A stretch of 64,000 bases of DNA from Vermamoeba vermiformis (Eukaryota; Tubulinea; Echinamoebida). This document shows positions 1 through 12,285 of this stretch, piece after piece. The DNA is taken from NCBI GenBank assembly GCA_045837725.1, contig JBEWZL010000152.1, forward strand, positions 62,001-126,000. The letters are read 5' to 3'. The notes under the pieces are model-generated. The model saw nothing but the letters and a program-made list of their open reading frames with translations. It was not told the origin of the DNA and did not search any database. Every line of letters starts with the position of its first letter. Position 1 is the first letter of the stretch. The position numbers and the translations under genes were made by a program.

Positions 1-3000
1 TGATGACGTATTACTCCCCCGGTTCCGGTCTTGCAGTTCTAAAAGATAGCATGGCACTCGTTCAACAGCAATTTTCAACGAAATTTATGTGGACTACTTT
101 ATGGTGTGATCCTGTGTATGGAGGAGGAGACGGGTAAATCTGGATTAACTTCTATATTTAGCTATTACTAACAATTTGTAATCAGTTTTGCATTCGTGCT
201 GGCAAAAGCAGTGCCAGAGACTTTTGCACAGAACAATGGCGGTAGCGGAAGCGATCTTGGAGTCAAGTTGAAAAGCAATGTAGCTATTGTCGGCTACAGT
301 TACGTGCGAAATGAATTCTACGTCGGAAAATGGTACGTTGTACAACCGAATTGGTCAGTGAACTAACATTAATGATTTTTGATATTAGGACGACACCCGT
401 TGCTGACGATATCAGCGCTGTGGTCCCGACATTCCCAAGTCCAATTGAAAGATTGTCCTGCGATCAATCGCATGCCTTTGAAATATCGTACTATCACGGA
501 GTTATTAAGGTACGTCAATTTGCACAAATTCTATTTCAAATACTTAACTTTTTTTTCAGTTGCAAGTGAACGGAGTTTTTCTGTTCGCAGCGGAACTTGC
601 ATTAGAGCCGCAAGCGCCCTACACTATTGGATTTACTGGAACTAATGGCCAATCTTCGTTCACACAAGTATTCAGCAAATGGTCGTTCAAATCAATGCCG
701 GATCTCGAAGAGCAATGGAGCATTACCGATTTTTACCAACAGCGTAACTCATTTTCAATTCTTGGAACTGCCTATGTCTCAAATTCCACCGCACTTGGTT
801 ATCTTAACACCCTCACTGGTTTGGTGAACAATACGGATAATGTCGGAGGCTTCATTTACAATACTCCGTTTCCAGCCCACAACGGTTTTGTCAGCACGTT
901 TTCTTGGTATTCTCCTTACCGCGCCTTTTGCAATGTAATGTCTATCTTCGACGGGTAAGCCAATCAGTAACAATAGAGCTAGCTCTAATGAAGTACATAG
1001 GTTCACCATCTGTATTAACATCGGATCCGTTGGTGTTGCAAATGCAAAATGTTTCGTACAACGATTTAGGTATTCGAAATCTACGCAACGTCGTGTCAAT
1101 TACAGTGCAAGAGCTAAATGATAAAGCCACCGTTTGTCAATGGTAATAGTTCATCATCGTGGATTCTAATGGTTCTAATTGTTGCGTAGGATTGAGCACC
1201 AAAATACCGCTGCGACAGATTTTCGTATGGCCGAAGAATATTGCCGTAATTTTCCTTTACCACGCTCAGCCTGCGCTATTTCTCCCTACACTGTCTACAT
1301 ACCTTTCGAAATCAACTTGACTGACCAGCAGCTATCTGTAAGTCATAAAAACTATCGTTTGTCCTCACTAATACTTGGTACAGTTAATCGCTCAAGACAC
1401 AGGCACCGTTGAATTTTCAGTTCCGCTAACACTTCCTCCAAGTTCGTACTACATTGGTATCCTAGCAGCGAATCATCACCAAGGGAAACGGAATTTGAAA
1501 GCTTGGAATCTGAAGTTACCACCAACTGCCAATCATTTCAGTTTCTCGTTAAGCAATCACACTGGCTATTTTGAGACCTACAATACGAATCCTTTAGAGA
1601 ATAACAACCAAGTGGTTATCGATGTGGGAACAAATGGATTGGTTGTTCATAAGGTACCCGTCCCCGCTCACTTTGGATTCACAACTTCGTTTGCCTGGAG
1701 TCCTGCAAACTGTTACGACACAGCTGGCTTCAGTTTCTTCCTCACCAAGACGAAGCCGTCAGATGTCACGGTGAAATCGGACGATGAAACCGGTCGTATT
1801 GCAACTGCAGGACTATCGAGCCTGACTTCGATTTCATTCAGCACTGCTTCAAAACAATTCAAGGCCTACTTCGGGTAACATTTTGACTGTACTGTGAATT
1901 ATATGGACATTACTTAACGAAATTACAGCTCGACTTTTGGTGACGCAGCCATTTTCTCTTCCGCCAAATTGAACAGCATGGACTTTTGTCAAACCCGAAA
2001 CTACGTGATCGAGTACACGACTGCCAATATAATACATGTACGCTTATGATTTTATATTCTACGAGCTAATTATTGACAGGTGTTCGTTGATGATGAGCTC
2101 TTAATGTCAATTGAAAACCGAACTCGTACTGCCATTGATCCGTCAGTCTATTATGTTGGAATTGGTGGCATTGGTGGAACTTTCACCGGTTGGAATTTCA
2201 CCACAGTAGCGCCGATTAAACAGCACTTTGATTTCGGATTCAACAACCGATCTGAAATTGATACTCTTGGCACAGCAGCAATCGTTGACAACAAACTTCG
2301 ATTGACCACTGGAGGCAGCGAGTCAGGCGTTGGCTTGTACCCATCGATGATCTATGCTACACACTGGCTTCAACTCGAGTCTCACATGGACTCCCTCGAA
2401 TTGCGACGCTGCAAACAATGGCGCTGACGGGTATGACACGTGTTATCAGTGGACCTTTCCGCGGTTTTGAAAGTTCTAACAATGTTATATAGCTTCACTC
2501 TTTTCTTGACGAAAACACATCCTCTACACTCCGAGGTATATTCATCAAGTGGTGGCCTGTTAGGTGTGCGTGCCATGTCGAACGTAGTGATGTTCGCGTA
2601 CAGTGCGACATACAACGAGTTTTATGTTTGCAACTGGTACGCATACCACTGGTTACCCTACACGATTGCTAATCCTTGTATCGATATTAAGGACGACTCC
2701 ACTTCAATATAATTTCAGGTACATTTGCAACTACGTGCTTCCAGTACCAGGACCGAAGATGACTTGTCCAAACAGTTACATATTCAGCTACTCTTATGAT
2801 CACGAGACATTCACAGTACGTGCACATTATTCTCGTTTTGATTGAGTTCGTACTGACGAACACGTGACTTGTTTTTAGCTTTCAGTGAACGGAACTCAAC
2901 AGTTCACAGCCTCGTTGATGCTTGAACCAGTGCCGTATTTTGTTGGTCTTTCAGGAGCAACAGGAGGAGGATACTTCACACAAGATGTCTCTGGTTGGTC

Positions 3001-3022
3001 GTTCGAGAGCATTGCGTTGTAA
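1..3022 (+). CDS. Tandem L-type (legume-like) lectin domain protein, 5' end outside window
   Basis: Probable secreted or surface carbohydrate-binding protein made of repeated L-type lectin (concanavalin-fold) modules. One module lacks its 5' part at the window edge and about three follow, ending at TAA 3,020-3,022. Exons by eye: 1-133, 186-332, 389-509, 560-954, ~977-1,142, 1,190-1,337, 1,384-1,874, 1,929-2,037, 2,080-~2,430, 2,493-2,636, 2,719-2,815, 2,879-3,022. Each module repeats the same landmarks: DGFAFVLAK / GFSFFLTK / GFTLFLTK, a later Trp split by an intron, LxVNG or VFVDDE, and an iGFTGTNG...WSF C-terminal motif. Introns recur at matching positions (Gly phase 2, Trp phase 2, before the VNG strand phase 0), so whole exon sets were duplicated. 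Two joins do not keep frame (about 955-977 and 2,335-2,365). The sugar specificity is unknown. Confidence 0.75.
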
Positions 3023-3111
3023 TCTCCAGGAGTGCTAATGACGTATTGTAATTTGTTCAGTGTGAATTTAAACGCGATTCGCTGGCTTCAGAATTGTAAA
3101 ACATTTTTCTT

Positions 3112-5010
3112 TCAGTACACCCGAACTGCAGCTGGATACACAGTCTTTACAACCTGAAAGGGTTCATCATGATGTATGTGAATAACGTTGACATTGGGGT
3201 ACTGTGCGTGAGATGTTGGGTACTTGAACTCGTCTGTTTCAGGAGCGATTGTGAAGTGCACTAACCAGGCTTGTTGAGCACCAATTTGCACGGCATAATC
3301 ATGTGCGTGTTTGAAGTGTGCATTGATGTCTGCCAGTGGTGCATTTGCGACAAATTCAAGGACACATTTTTGCTCTCCTTGATACAACAAAACGCTACAA
3401 CGAGAGTCACTAGATGTAGACCCTCGAACGTTAACTTGTGGCAAGATGATAACAAACGGTGGCAGCCATGCGCGTAGAATGGAATAAAACTCTGCTAAGT
3501 ACACTGCCTCTTCAGGAGCACGTTTCTCCCGTGGAAACTCCTGGCGTGCGACACATCTTGTAGGCGTGAGTATAGGCACTGGCCATAGTCGGCACATCAA
3601 AGCACTCCAACACCCTTGGCATGATAGTTGGAATAGTATCTTCTTGAAAAAAGTACGGAGCAGCTGTGTCGGGAACTCGTCGCTGATCCACGGGCAATAC
3701 TTCGTAATTCAACAGCGTGTAGAGGAGCGGAGATGGGACTTTGAAAGTCTGACTGTCCAAGGCCACGAGTGCCCCCTCGGCCACAAGATACTCTCCAAGT
3801 TTTATCATCTCTTTTGTGCCGACTTCAACGGGTTTGAGTCCGCCAGCCATCACCATTCGCAAAAACCTCCGCGCTTCGAACGCTCGTTGGATTTCTTCCT
3901 GGGATCGGTTAGTGTCACTTTTGGTCAGTGCCAATTGCGTTGTCATCTTTGACATTGTTTGCCAGTTCTTGATCGTAGTCGTGACTAACTTGGTCGTGGC
4001 GAATCTAATCCAAAGATTGTAATCTGTCGCCATTCTCGGATCCAGCTCCGCAATGGCTTTGCCACACATGCAAACGAGTCCAGCATGGCCAGCAGTGCGT
4101 TGATGAATATCACTGATGACGTCATCGATCACACCAGCGTTGTTTTGGCGAAGTAACATGCCTACTTGATCTCTAGTCCAGTACTGAATTCTAACAGACT
4201 CGGCGAAATTGAACGGCGAGGCAGTTTCCACGCCGAGCTTCAGGATGCTTGACGGACCAATAGCCACGACAGAGTGTAAGCAGCGCGTGTCAGCTGAGTG
4301 CTTGTAGGCACGCAAAGGGCGCGAATGAACTCATCACGTTCTTTTCTTGGTACTTCGTAGAGTCGGTCGTATTCGTCAATAAAAAACACAACTTTCTTGC
4401 CACGGAAAAACTTCTGCATGTTACTCGAGCTAAATAGTTGTACGAATGCCTCATGAGAGTCGATTGCAGGGATAGAGGGTATTGAAGAGGTTCAAGCCGT
4501 GCCAAATGAGCACCAAAAGTTACCAGGTTGAACAAACTGCATTGTAACGTAGATGCAAAAAAACGACTCTTTTAACTGATTAATGGCTCTAAATGCTCGC
4601 GTAGATTTGCCTGACCCACGAGCGCCATAGAGCATGATGTAACTTCCTGCTCGAATTGTAGGGAGAAGATTCTTCTCGTTCTCTTCTTTCGGATCGAGCA
4701 CTTCGAAGTGGTTGTATTGAGAAACCAGTATAGCACCACTTATGGTAAATTTCTTGCTCAGCTTTGCCGCGTTTGAAAACCCGCATTGCTCTTTTGCACT
4801 AAAGAGCCGCGAAGGATCGAGAAACGTCCTTGTAGCTAAAATAACGTGTTAAAAACGAATCGCTGATTATTTATTAAAATACGTTATTGTAACGTACCAG
4901 GACGGGCTCGAAAACTGAAAAAGCTGGCACCAGATTTGGATTTCGATTTTAAATTTTTCGACTTGCTCTCTGCAAACACCTTCTTCTTAGAAAAATTCGA
5001 TAAAAGTTCT
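3112..5010 (-). pseudogene. Crinkler (CRN)-type NTPase/nuclease-like gene, broken fossil
   Basis: The parts match the Crinkler-like family seen in Rhizophagus, chytrids and other protists. At the 5' side, around 4.6-4.8 kb, there is a conserved lead-in followed by a P-loop (GARGSGKST) and a Walker B-like FIDEYDRLY. Then comes an SPFNF segment and a THG-type helical region with GHAGLVCMCGKAI. The C-terminal module (about 3.1-3.5 kb) has VLEFVAN, AWLVHFT and VNVIHIHHD, as in the PD-(D/E)XK-like ends of this family. No typical Crinkler N-terminal header was recognised, so the 5' limit is approximate and could extend to about 5,280. The copy looks broken, with roughly two or three breaks. It looks fairly young because the motifs are still clear. 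It converges on the lectin gene, with 90 bp between them. Confidence 0.65.
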
Positions 5011-5364
5011 GGATTAAATTATTATTGGCAAAAAACCAGAAGGAAAATACTTGGAGATCCGGGATGCAGACCAGGGCAAGCAGCCCGACAGCTCGCAAGT
5101 AAGTTACTTGAACGAGCGAGCATTGGGGTAAGGAGAACGGCCTCCGTGGAATTTCTCTTTTTGTTCTCTTGTGGCTTTCATTTAATAAAATAAAAAAAAC
5201 AGTCGTCTTGGTGTCGCGACGGACTTCCCTCGATATTTCTCTACCAGGGCACCTCACACAGGTATATTTTTTAGCCGCCATATTATTATTTATGTTTCAA
5301 TAGGCAACCATCAAAAGAAACTCTCAATTACTGTCAACATTGCTAATAATTTCAAAGAACTGAA

Positions 5365-5917
5365 ATGACAGATCAGACAGCGCAACCAACGATCTACAAA
5401 GGACAATGCCCTTGTGGGACGGTTCATTTTGAGCTAACAGTGGATAAATGGGAGGATGTAACTCAGATCTACTGTCATTGCGCGGATTGTCGCGGATGGC
5501 ACTCGGCTCCATTTGTATTCGAAATTGTCGTTCCTAAAGGACTACTAAAAACAACAAAAGTAAGTGTAACAATTATAAAAAGAAAGATACGCAGCGATAA
5601 ATACGAGGAAATTCATCGCCACGTGCCAGATCTAATTTGTGATTTAGGGACTAGACAGCATTGTAATTCGAAGACAAACTCCAAATGGTTGCTTTAGAGG
5701 CTTCTGTAAGGAATGCGGCACACGCTTGACGACCGGTTTCGGCGAAGAGATCCCAGTTGAAGGAGTTTTTCCATCAGTGTTTCCTTCATTCCCTTTCAAA
5801 GCAACTGTTCACCTCCATTACAGCGAGAAGATTGTCTCGGTTCACGATGGATTACCAAAGTATAAGAACTGCCCTCCAGAAATGGGTGGAAACTGCTCGG
5901 ATGAGCTTCCAGAATAA
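5365..5917 (+). CDS. GFA / CENP-V domain protein
   Basis: Small zinc-binding protein of the glutathione-dependent formaldehyde-activating enzyme (GFA)/CENP-V fold, which uses the mature-peptide Mss4-like zinc scaffold. Two exons, 5,365-5,559 and 5,647-5,917, are joined in phase 0 by a gtaagt...tttag intron, giving about 155 residues, a usual length for the family. Zinc ligands are visible as CPCGTVHF near the N-terminus, CHCADCRGWHSAPF in exon 1 and FCKECGTRL in exon 2. The start ATG is the first in frame and the Cys motif follows within 20 residues. The substrate cannot be read from the sequence; many members are not formaldehyde-active. A decayed partial duplicate of exon 2 lies 2.3 kb downstream. 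Confidence 0.8.
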
Positions 5918-5979
5918 AATAATGTAAAGAATAAACGCTAATTTCATTTTATCTAGATTGAACCATATTTAGGTATGTT

Positions 5980-7867
5980 TTAGGCCAGCATTGCTACAAA
6001 GAACAAAAGCGTTGCAAAAGGAGGTGCGATCTGCTCCACCCCGCTCGCCACACGTGACTGGGGAGCGTTGCTTGGGGAGTTACTGTTACTCGAAGGACTA
6101 TTCGGTGCAGCGGGGACAGGTGGCACATAGAACTCAAAAGCTCCAAGATCCGGCGAATCTCCGCTATAATCCAGTGACACGAAATCTCCGTTGTTGAACG
6201 AGATCGGAGTCGCAACGGTCAAAATCTTTGTGTCATAATCGACGTTTGTGACCATGACTGCGTCGTTAGAGCCGACCCTAATCATATCACCATCAATTAA
6301 GCCATATCCATCAATAAAGTAGTACGGATCTTCAACTGGAATAGTGGTTGTAGCGGATCCGCTCGCAGTGGTTTTGGTCAGGTGAACTCCCGCGTCAATT
6401 GCTTTAGAATCAGGGCGCAAGTGAAAGTCCATATTTTTCTCGTCGACGAAGCCAGGATTGAATTCGTAATTGCTCTTGAAAACGCCAGGGTACTTATCCG
6501 TCGCCTCCGTTAAGTTCCAGCGATGCTCTGAGGTTTCTAACCAAAATAATGAGATATCACCAGGCTTGTCGGTGGTAGCATCAGCATTAAGGATAATATT
6601 GGCCTCAAAGTAGGCGTGGTCCTGCGCAAAAGCATCGCCCCATTTGTATTCAGGATACGCGTGGAACGTCTCAAAACCGATCGTGTAATTGCCGTACGTG
6701 GAATATTGCTCATAATCTCCACCAGTTTTGCTTCGGTACATAATATTGTTGACGAAGACGTTGTCGTACATCAAGGCGTAGTCTTTTTGGTTGACTTTAA
6801 GTGCGTAGTAGCCACACTCGAACATAATATTATTGTAGAAGCGATTATGGACGCAGCTCAGGTTTCGGCTTTGGAATACCTACGTAAGTAATTAATAAAA
6901 AGAATTCCAGAAAAAAAACGATCCGAATCCACGTACGAAAGAATTCAGTACGAAGCAATGATCGGCAGCATTTGCCCCATCAGACTTAGCAATAATGTTT
7001 CTACGAACAATAGCCTTTTCTTGGGCTACTTGAACGCCAGTTTTCGGGTAACTTGTACCAGCTCCCGCGTACAAAAGAATGTTGTCTTGGATAACAGCAT
7101 GAGTTGTTCCGCGGTGCACGTAGAAGCCACCACCCCAATACGACTCGACTATATTATGTTGCATAATGACATGAGAGCTAAAAGAGGTGTCGAATTCGAT
7201 GACGTCAATAGCGGCGTGAGCTCCATATGAAAAGTGGTTGTACTCGATAAGAACGTAAGTAGATCCCAAAATGTAAACGTTATCTGACTCGCCTATATTC
7301 GAATAATATTAATATTGCGGTTAGATATATAATTCTGTAATATTTGCCTTGATCCAAAGCATTTCCGCTCTTATAAAAAGTATTGTTTCTAACGACCACG
7401 TTGTTGCATTGGCGAACCTGAAGGCCGGTATTATCGCATTCTCCAAAGAATGTGTTGGTGATTGTTGAGTTGTGGGCACCAGAAAGAACCATCCAAATGC
7501 CTGCCTCGCTACAAGTTTCGAAACGCAATCCATCCACGACGAACGACGAGCCAAATAAATTCAAAAACACTCCATATGTAGGAGCTCCAGTAATGATAGG
7601 GACTTCGCCGGGATACGCCGCTAAAGTCACAGGCTTTGAAAAATCCGCATTTGGATTAGTTGCACCGTGGATGTACACCGAGTCGTAGGTACCACCGCGA
7701 AAATATCCGGTATCACCAGGTTGAAGAGCATTTAACTTTCCAGGCGATTTCCAAGGCGAAGAAAGGGAGCCATCGTTGAGGTCGTCTCCAGATGGCGAAA
7801 CGTAGTAGGTCGCGCTGAAGATAGAGCCAGCAAAAGCGAAAATGACGGCCAATTGCACGAGCTTCAT
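5980..7867 (-). CDS. Secreted, GPI-tailed parallel beta-helix protein
   Basis: Three exons: 7,867-7,348, 7,292-6,937 and 6,879-5,980. The protein starts with a clear signal peptide (MKLVQLAVIFAFAGSIFSA) followed by ATYYVSPSGDDLNDGSLSSPW, the usual opening of right-handed parallel beta-helix (pectate lyase-like) proteins. The rungs show asparagine-rich repeats such as NNVVVRNNTF, STITNTFF, VIMQHNIVES and AVIQDNILLY. The C-terminus has a Ser/Pro/Asn-rich stalk, then a hydrophobic end (ATLLFFVAMLA) with no cytosolic tail, typical of a GPI signal. The likely place is the cell surface or wall. The fold is shared by polysaccharide lyases and hydrolases; I see no clear catalytic site, so binding or lyase function is open. 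The first intron has a GC donor. Confidence 0.75.
7293..7347 (-). other. Intron with GC-AG borders
   Basis: The exon 1 end reads AAG|GCAAAT on the minus strand and the acceptor is atatag. No GT donor lies in the interval, and joining at GC keeps the beta-helix reading frame (LDQ-GESDNVYIL). GC-AG introns are a known minor U2 class. Confidence 0.65.
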
Positions 7868-8025
7868 TACTATTAACCAATTAGAGAAAATTAAAAAAGT
7901 CGATTAAGTTGTCGTTCCAACGCGTTCTTACTAAAATTTCCTTTTTTCAAATTTCTGTAAATTTTCCATTATGACCACGCGCGCAGTAACTAGAACTTCT
8001 TGCAGTATTTAAAGCACTACCAATG

Positions 8026-8130
8026 GAGATCTCGAAAGCGATTCTAGTCGAAGGAGTTTTCTATTCGTTCACTGTTTCCTTCATTCCCTTTCAAAGCAAC
8101 CGTTCACCCCATACACCGAGAAGAGCCAAC
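8026..8130 (+). pseudogene. Decayed copy of the GFA gene exon 2
   Basis: This stretch matches 5,743-5,830 of the intact GFA gene: both hold GAAGGAGTTTT and then an almost identical block around GTTTCCTTCATTCCCTTTC and CGAGAAG. Small indels have destroyed the frame. The rest of 7,868-8,795 holds no other gene I can support. Confidence 0.6.
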
Positions 8131-8603
8131 GGATGGAACGAAAGAGCGCCCCAGATGAGCGGCCAAAGCCTGTTGGCGACAGAACTTTTGTTTTATCCAA
8201 AAATAAAATAAATCGTTCTTCTGTGGTATCTAAATTAACTATTATTAGTAGCGGTTTAAACGAACAGTCAAATGTCCAAAGCTAAAGAAGTATATTTACA
8301 ATACTAAGCCCAAGTAAAAATCGAATAAAAATTTGAATAAATTAATTTAATCTTCGTTCATACATACCGCCACAATTAATTAATTTTACGTATCTACTGC
8401 CATAAAATAACTACAGATTAAATGTTGCAGTTGGGATCCAAGACGGACCAAGTTGAGATCGATCATAACTAAACCAATGCTGACGTACACAGGTTTTTTT
8501 ATCTAGCATTATCGTTGCAGTGGCAACCATGAAGGAGTTACTTCATGACTGGCTAGGCACGAGCTTTGCACGAGATGTGGTGTGACACGTCAAAGAAGAA
8601 AAG

Positions 8604-8662
8604 TAAGAGCTACCCTGGGCGGAAACTGCTCTAACGAGAGAATAAGGCCAATAATAAACACC
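8604..8662 (+). pseudogene. Second fragment of the GFA gene copy (weak)
   Basis: The block GGGCGGAAACTGCTC with flanking GTAAGAGCTACCC and AATAA resembles the last 55 bp of the intact gene (AAGAACTGCCC...GGGTGGAAACTGCTC). It lies about 470 bp beyond the first fragment, so the copy is interrupted or the match is partial. Confidence 0.4.
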
Positions 8663-8795
8663 AATTTATCGAGTTTTACTTTACAATACAGGAATAACCA
8701 CAAGCAAAACAGGCTATTTACATCGTCGTTCGAACTGCAACTTCGCTGCTAACTCTATTTTACAAAATGAAGTTTCGTCCGAGGCCAATCAGATC

Positions 8796-11525
8796 TTATT
8801 TCAATGGGGGAGGCAACTTGTCTTTGCGCAAGGGGCAATATGAAATGTCCATCATAGTGCCTGTCGTTTGTTCCAATGCGCTCGTCAAGAAGTCAGCCAA
8901 AATTCTCGCCCATCGGAAGTTGCAGATGCGCGAGAACGCTCGGATGCAGAGCTCAGCTTGATCAGCGTACTTATCAACATCAACTGCTGTCATCTGCAGG
9001 TTGACGAAGGCGGCAAAGTAAATAGGAACCAAAGCAGGGAACTTTGGTGAGTCGAACAGACTGGCCTGGATCGTGGCACGAGATGCGTGAGCAGCAGCGT
9101 CTTCTTTGTTGCCAATGAGCCAGAACTCCATGGCCAACAAGCCTTCTTCAACCAGCTTTCTGTAAGATCGATTGCCGTCGTAGACTTGTTTGTAACGAGC
9201 TTCTTCCATGAGCGACTTCATGTCACGGAACAAGCCGAGCAAGTGATCGCGGAGTTGATCCGCAATGATCTGTTGTTGATTGCTGCTTCCACTAGCAGGC
9301 TTCTCGTTGAACTTGTGCAGTTCGGGTGTGCAGAGAGTCATGATCCACAAGAACAGCGAGTAGATCTGGACGTCACGACGACCGCGTTGTTTGGCCCATT
9401 CGAAGCCAGCACGCAGGGTGGCAATATCCAAGTTGTAAGTCAAGCGAGACCAGACTGCCGTTTCATAAACGGGCATGTCCAAGATGTCGTTGTGGCCGTT
9501 CTGAACCAAGTTCTCGAGCAAGTGATGAGCGTGAGCGTTGTAGAATCGGGCCTTGGTAGCATCACCACCAGATCCAAAGTAGAACGAGATTCTGTTGAGA
9601 CCGTCGGCTAACAGAATAATGTCCTTCTTGCTAGTCACCTTCGATTGCAAGAGCGTGTCACCCAATGCAATGGCAGTGTCCCAGAACTTTTCAGCGGCGT
9701 CCATGTAACCAGCGACGCAAGCGCCAACACCGAGCACGGTGTAAACTTGCAGCATAGCTGGGGATTGAGGGTCGGTGAATTCACTGAAAGGTCTGTTGAA
9801 GAACTCTGTAGTGTACAATGATCGCATGGGTGTAGGGAACATTGAATCGAAGACCGTTCGGTAATTTGAGGCGAAGTGGTTCAAAATTACTGAGGGCTTC
9901 AATTTGCACGGGGAGATAACAGAGAACAACTCTGTATCGCACTTAGCAGAGCAAGCTGAGCAACCAACATCACGTCTTTTGGCCTATGTTAAGAATGGAT
10001 TAATTTCCCTATCTTTCATCCGCTCTAATCCTCGCTCTCCTTACCTCATCAGGGAGCTCTTCAATATCGTTGGTAATGGCCTCTTCTTGACGGTGAACGG
10101 GCTCTAATTTAACCTTCTTGTTGGCAGAAACAATTGGAGCAATAGTGTTATTGACAACGCTGTTAACTGGAGGTGCGTTGACGACTTCAGAATGAGCGCT
10201 CTTATATCGCTCACGATCAGTGTCGGTGACCTTGCCCAACACTCTGATGTTCTCTTTTGCGGTCATGGTAATAACATTGCGGTGATCAGGTGTTGCGACT
10301 TCGACGGCCAAAGCCAAGCCATCGCAGTTCTTGTGGATGTCAAGTTTTTCTTTGCCGGTCTCATCATCTGAGCCCAAGTGGTTCATATGGTGCTGTTTGT
10401 TAACACCAACACAGCAACCAATGCGCAATCTAAATTTGACTTCTCCTTCGTCATCAATAATTTCATCACCAGTGCTCAACACCTACATCCGACATAAAAA
10501 TTAGTCATCTAATAATAATCATAACAATATTTAATATGGCATGTAATAGCAATCGACGCCCATAATGCTTTGCACGATATAAATGACTTACCTGAATGAT
10601 CTTGGAGTTGTTTTCCTCATCTGCGTCACTCCAGATTGAGCTTTCATCTCTCTTTCTCTTTCGCTTCGTCAATGCACGATCTTTCTCGCGGCAACGCTTG
10701 CACTTTCTCAAAGGACGGCCTGTCGTGGCACAGTTTCCATGAATTGTAAAATGTAAAGGAACTTTTTTGCCTCCGCTAGCATCTGCAGCTGGATTGCGTC
10801 TCCTGCCGTCGACGAAAGTAATCTTCGGATCGAATACAATAGGATGACCAGACAGTACGGCCTTGCCCTATAATTTGAGGCGCCGCCAGTTAGCGAAATC
10901 TAGAAATTGTGTTGATTTGAATCTCGCTTCTAGAACTTACGTCATTATCAGTAAATCTGCATGTAACGTAGTACCATTGTAATCTATTGAATAAATACTC
11001 TTGCAATTCGATTTCCACTTTCACATCTCGCAAATCGGTTTCGCCGGATGCGGAATTGAACTGGTTGAATGAGCTGAGCTGTACATTTGACTTGATATTA
11101 AGTGGTTGTTGAACAAAATATGAATTATTCTCCGATGAAGACGGATGCGGAGCCTGGGGAAATGGGATTGGGTGAAAGGATGTTTTGTGATAATCCTGTG
11201 TCGTTTGGAAATGACAGTGGCATATCTGCAAAATCTTCCATATCCTCGTATAATAAATTCTCGTCAGTTTCGACTTCATCGTCCCAAACCTTCGACTCCT
11301 TCAAAAAACTAAATCTCGGTTAGAAAAATTATAATAATGATGGCACCAACGCATTAAAACAATTCAAATTATTCATGACCTCGTAGATATTATTATTGGT
11401 CTTTATAATACGATCAAGAGGTTGATTATGGATCTTCACTGAATATTTCAAATTGCAGTTAGGGCGAGAGCTAATTACCTTTCGAGGGACATAGTCATCA
11501 TCGGATCCTGGAACGCGCCTTCCAT
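8796..11525 (-). CDS. Putative transcription regulator: Mga2/Spt23-like region plus helical MHR-like domain
   Basis: Five exons: 11,525-11,479, 11,308-10,941, 10,867-10,592, 10,482-10,045 and 9,929-8,796. The N-terminus is acidic and serine-rich (DDEVETDENLLYEDMEDFADM), as in activation regions. The middle has DVKVEIELQ, then CATTGRPLRKCKRCREKDRALTKRKRKRD, then a beta-rich EGEVKFRLRIGCCVG. This order (VETQ-like strand, Cys pair with a basic run, RI.C strand) resembles the DNA-binding region of Mga2/Spt23-type factors; the match is from memory and not close. The last exon (about 377 aa) is alpha-helical and reads like a fungal-TF middle-homology region or TPR-like repeat (FFNRPFSEF, MLQVYTVLGVGACVAGY, AEKFWDTAIALGDTL). 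Exon 2 needs a one-base frame change near 11,110-11,165 to join its two halves. A nuclear role is inferred. Confidence 0.55.
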
Positions 11526-12285
11526 GTTTTTGGTTCGTTCTTGTTCAAAAACGAGCTCTTGTGGCGATTATCCGATGTTTTCAAATATTCTGATGTTCTG
11601 CAAGTTTCTGCTCTGTTATTCTGTTCTCCCGCAGCCTGAGATGCAAGAACACAACTGCGTCAAACTTCTTCGAGTGCTCGAGAGTAAATGAATAGCGAGG
11701 TTTGAAGTTTATTCGACTAGGGTTATTGTTGGCAGTCTGGAGGTGAATCCATCCGGAGTTTTGATAGTATCCACGAAGAACTTATTTATCAACAACTTTT
11801 TTGAAGCAACTTGTAAATACGAGGGTAACCAAATAACGAAAATCAAAAATGCGAGAAATTAAATTATTGGCACTGTTCACAGTAATTGGGCTTGACCTCA
11901 CTTCGCACCGATTAGCTCGTTAATGTACCACGCCTAGCCAAGTAGCTGCAAGGCACGGTCTCCGTCGAACAGTGGCAATCTGACGACCCTTGTGGCCTCG
12001 AGAACAAAACTTTCATGACCAAGCTTCGGACTTGGTGGCTTTGCTCTGTTTCCTCGCAGTTCTACTTACGCAAAACATACGTCGTTCTCCTGCTCTCTTC
12101 ATCGTACTTTGCAGTATGACACGTGATAGAAGCAAGGACAATAGCAATGACGCGATTACTGGATCACTAGTTCCAATGAAGATAACTCGTTGTGTATGGA
12201 TAAGAGGCGTTTATTTTTGGCCTTCGTGGTTAATAGTACAGTATTTACAGTATTTCGCAACTATTTACATGTTGAGTGTTTCAAT
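11526..12285. other. Intergenic region, no gene supported
   Basis: About 760 bp lie between the start of the Mga2-like gene and the stop of the STAT-like gene, both on the minus strand. It should hold the promoter of the former. Open frames on the plus strand here run into the antisense of the STAT-like gene and show no family signal. A TGACACGTGATA palindrome variant lies at 12,117. Confidence 0.5.

Noticed and set aside
9087-9611. 174-codon plus-strand open frame
   Set aside because: It is antisense to the last exon of the Mga2-like gene and shows no domain signal.
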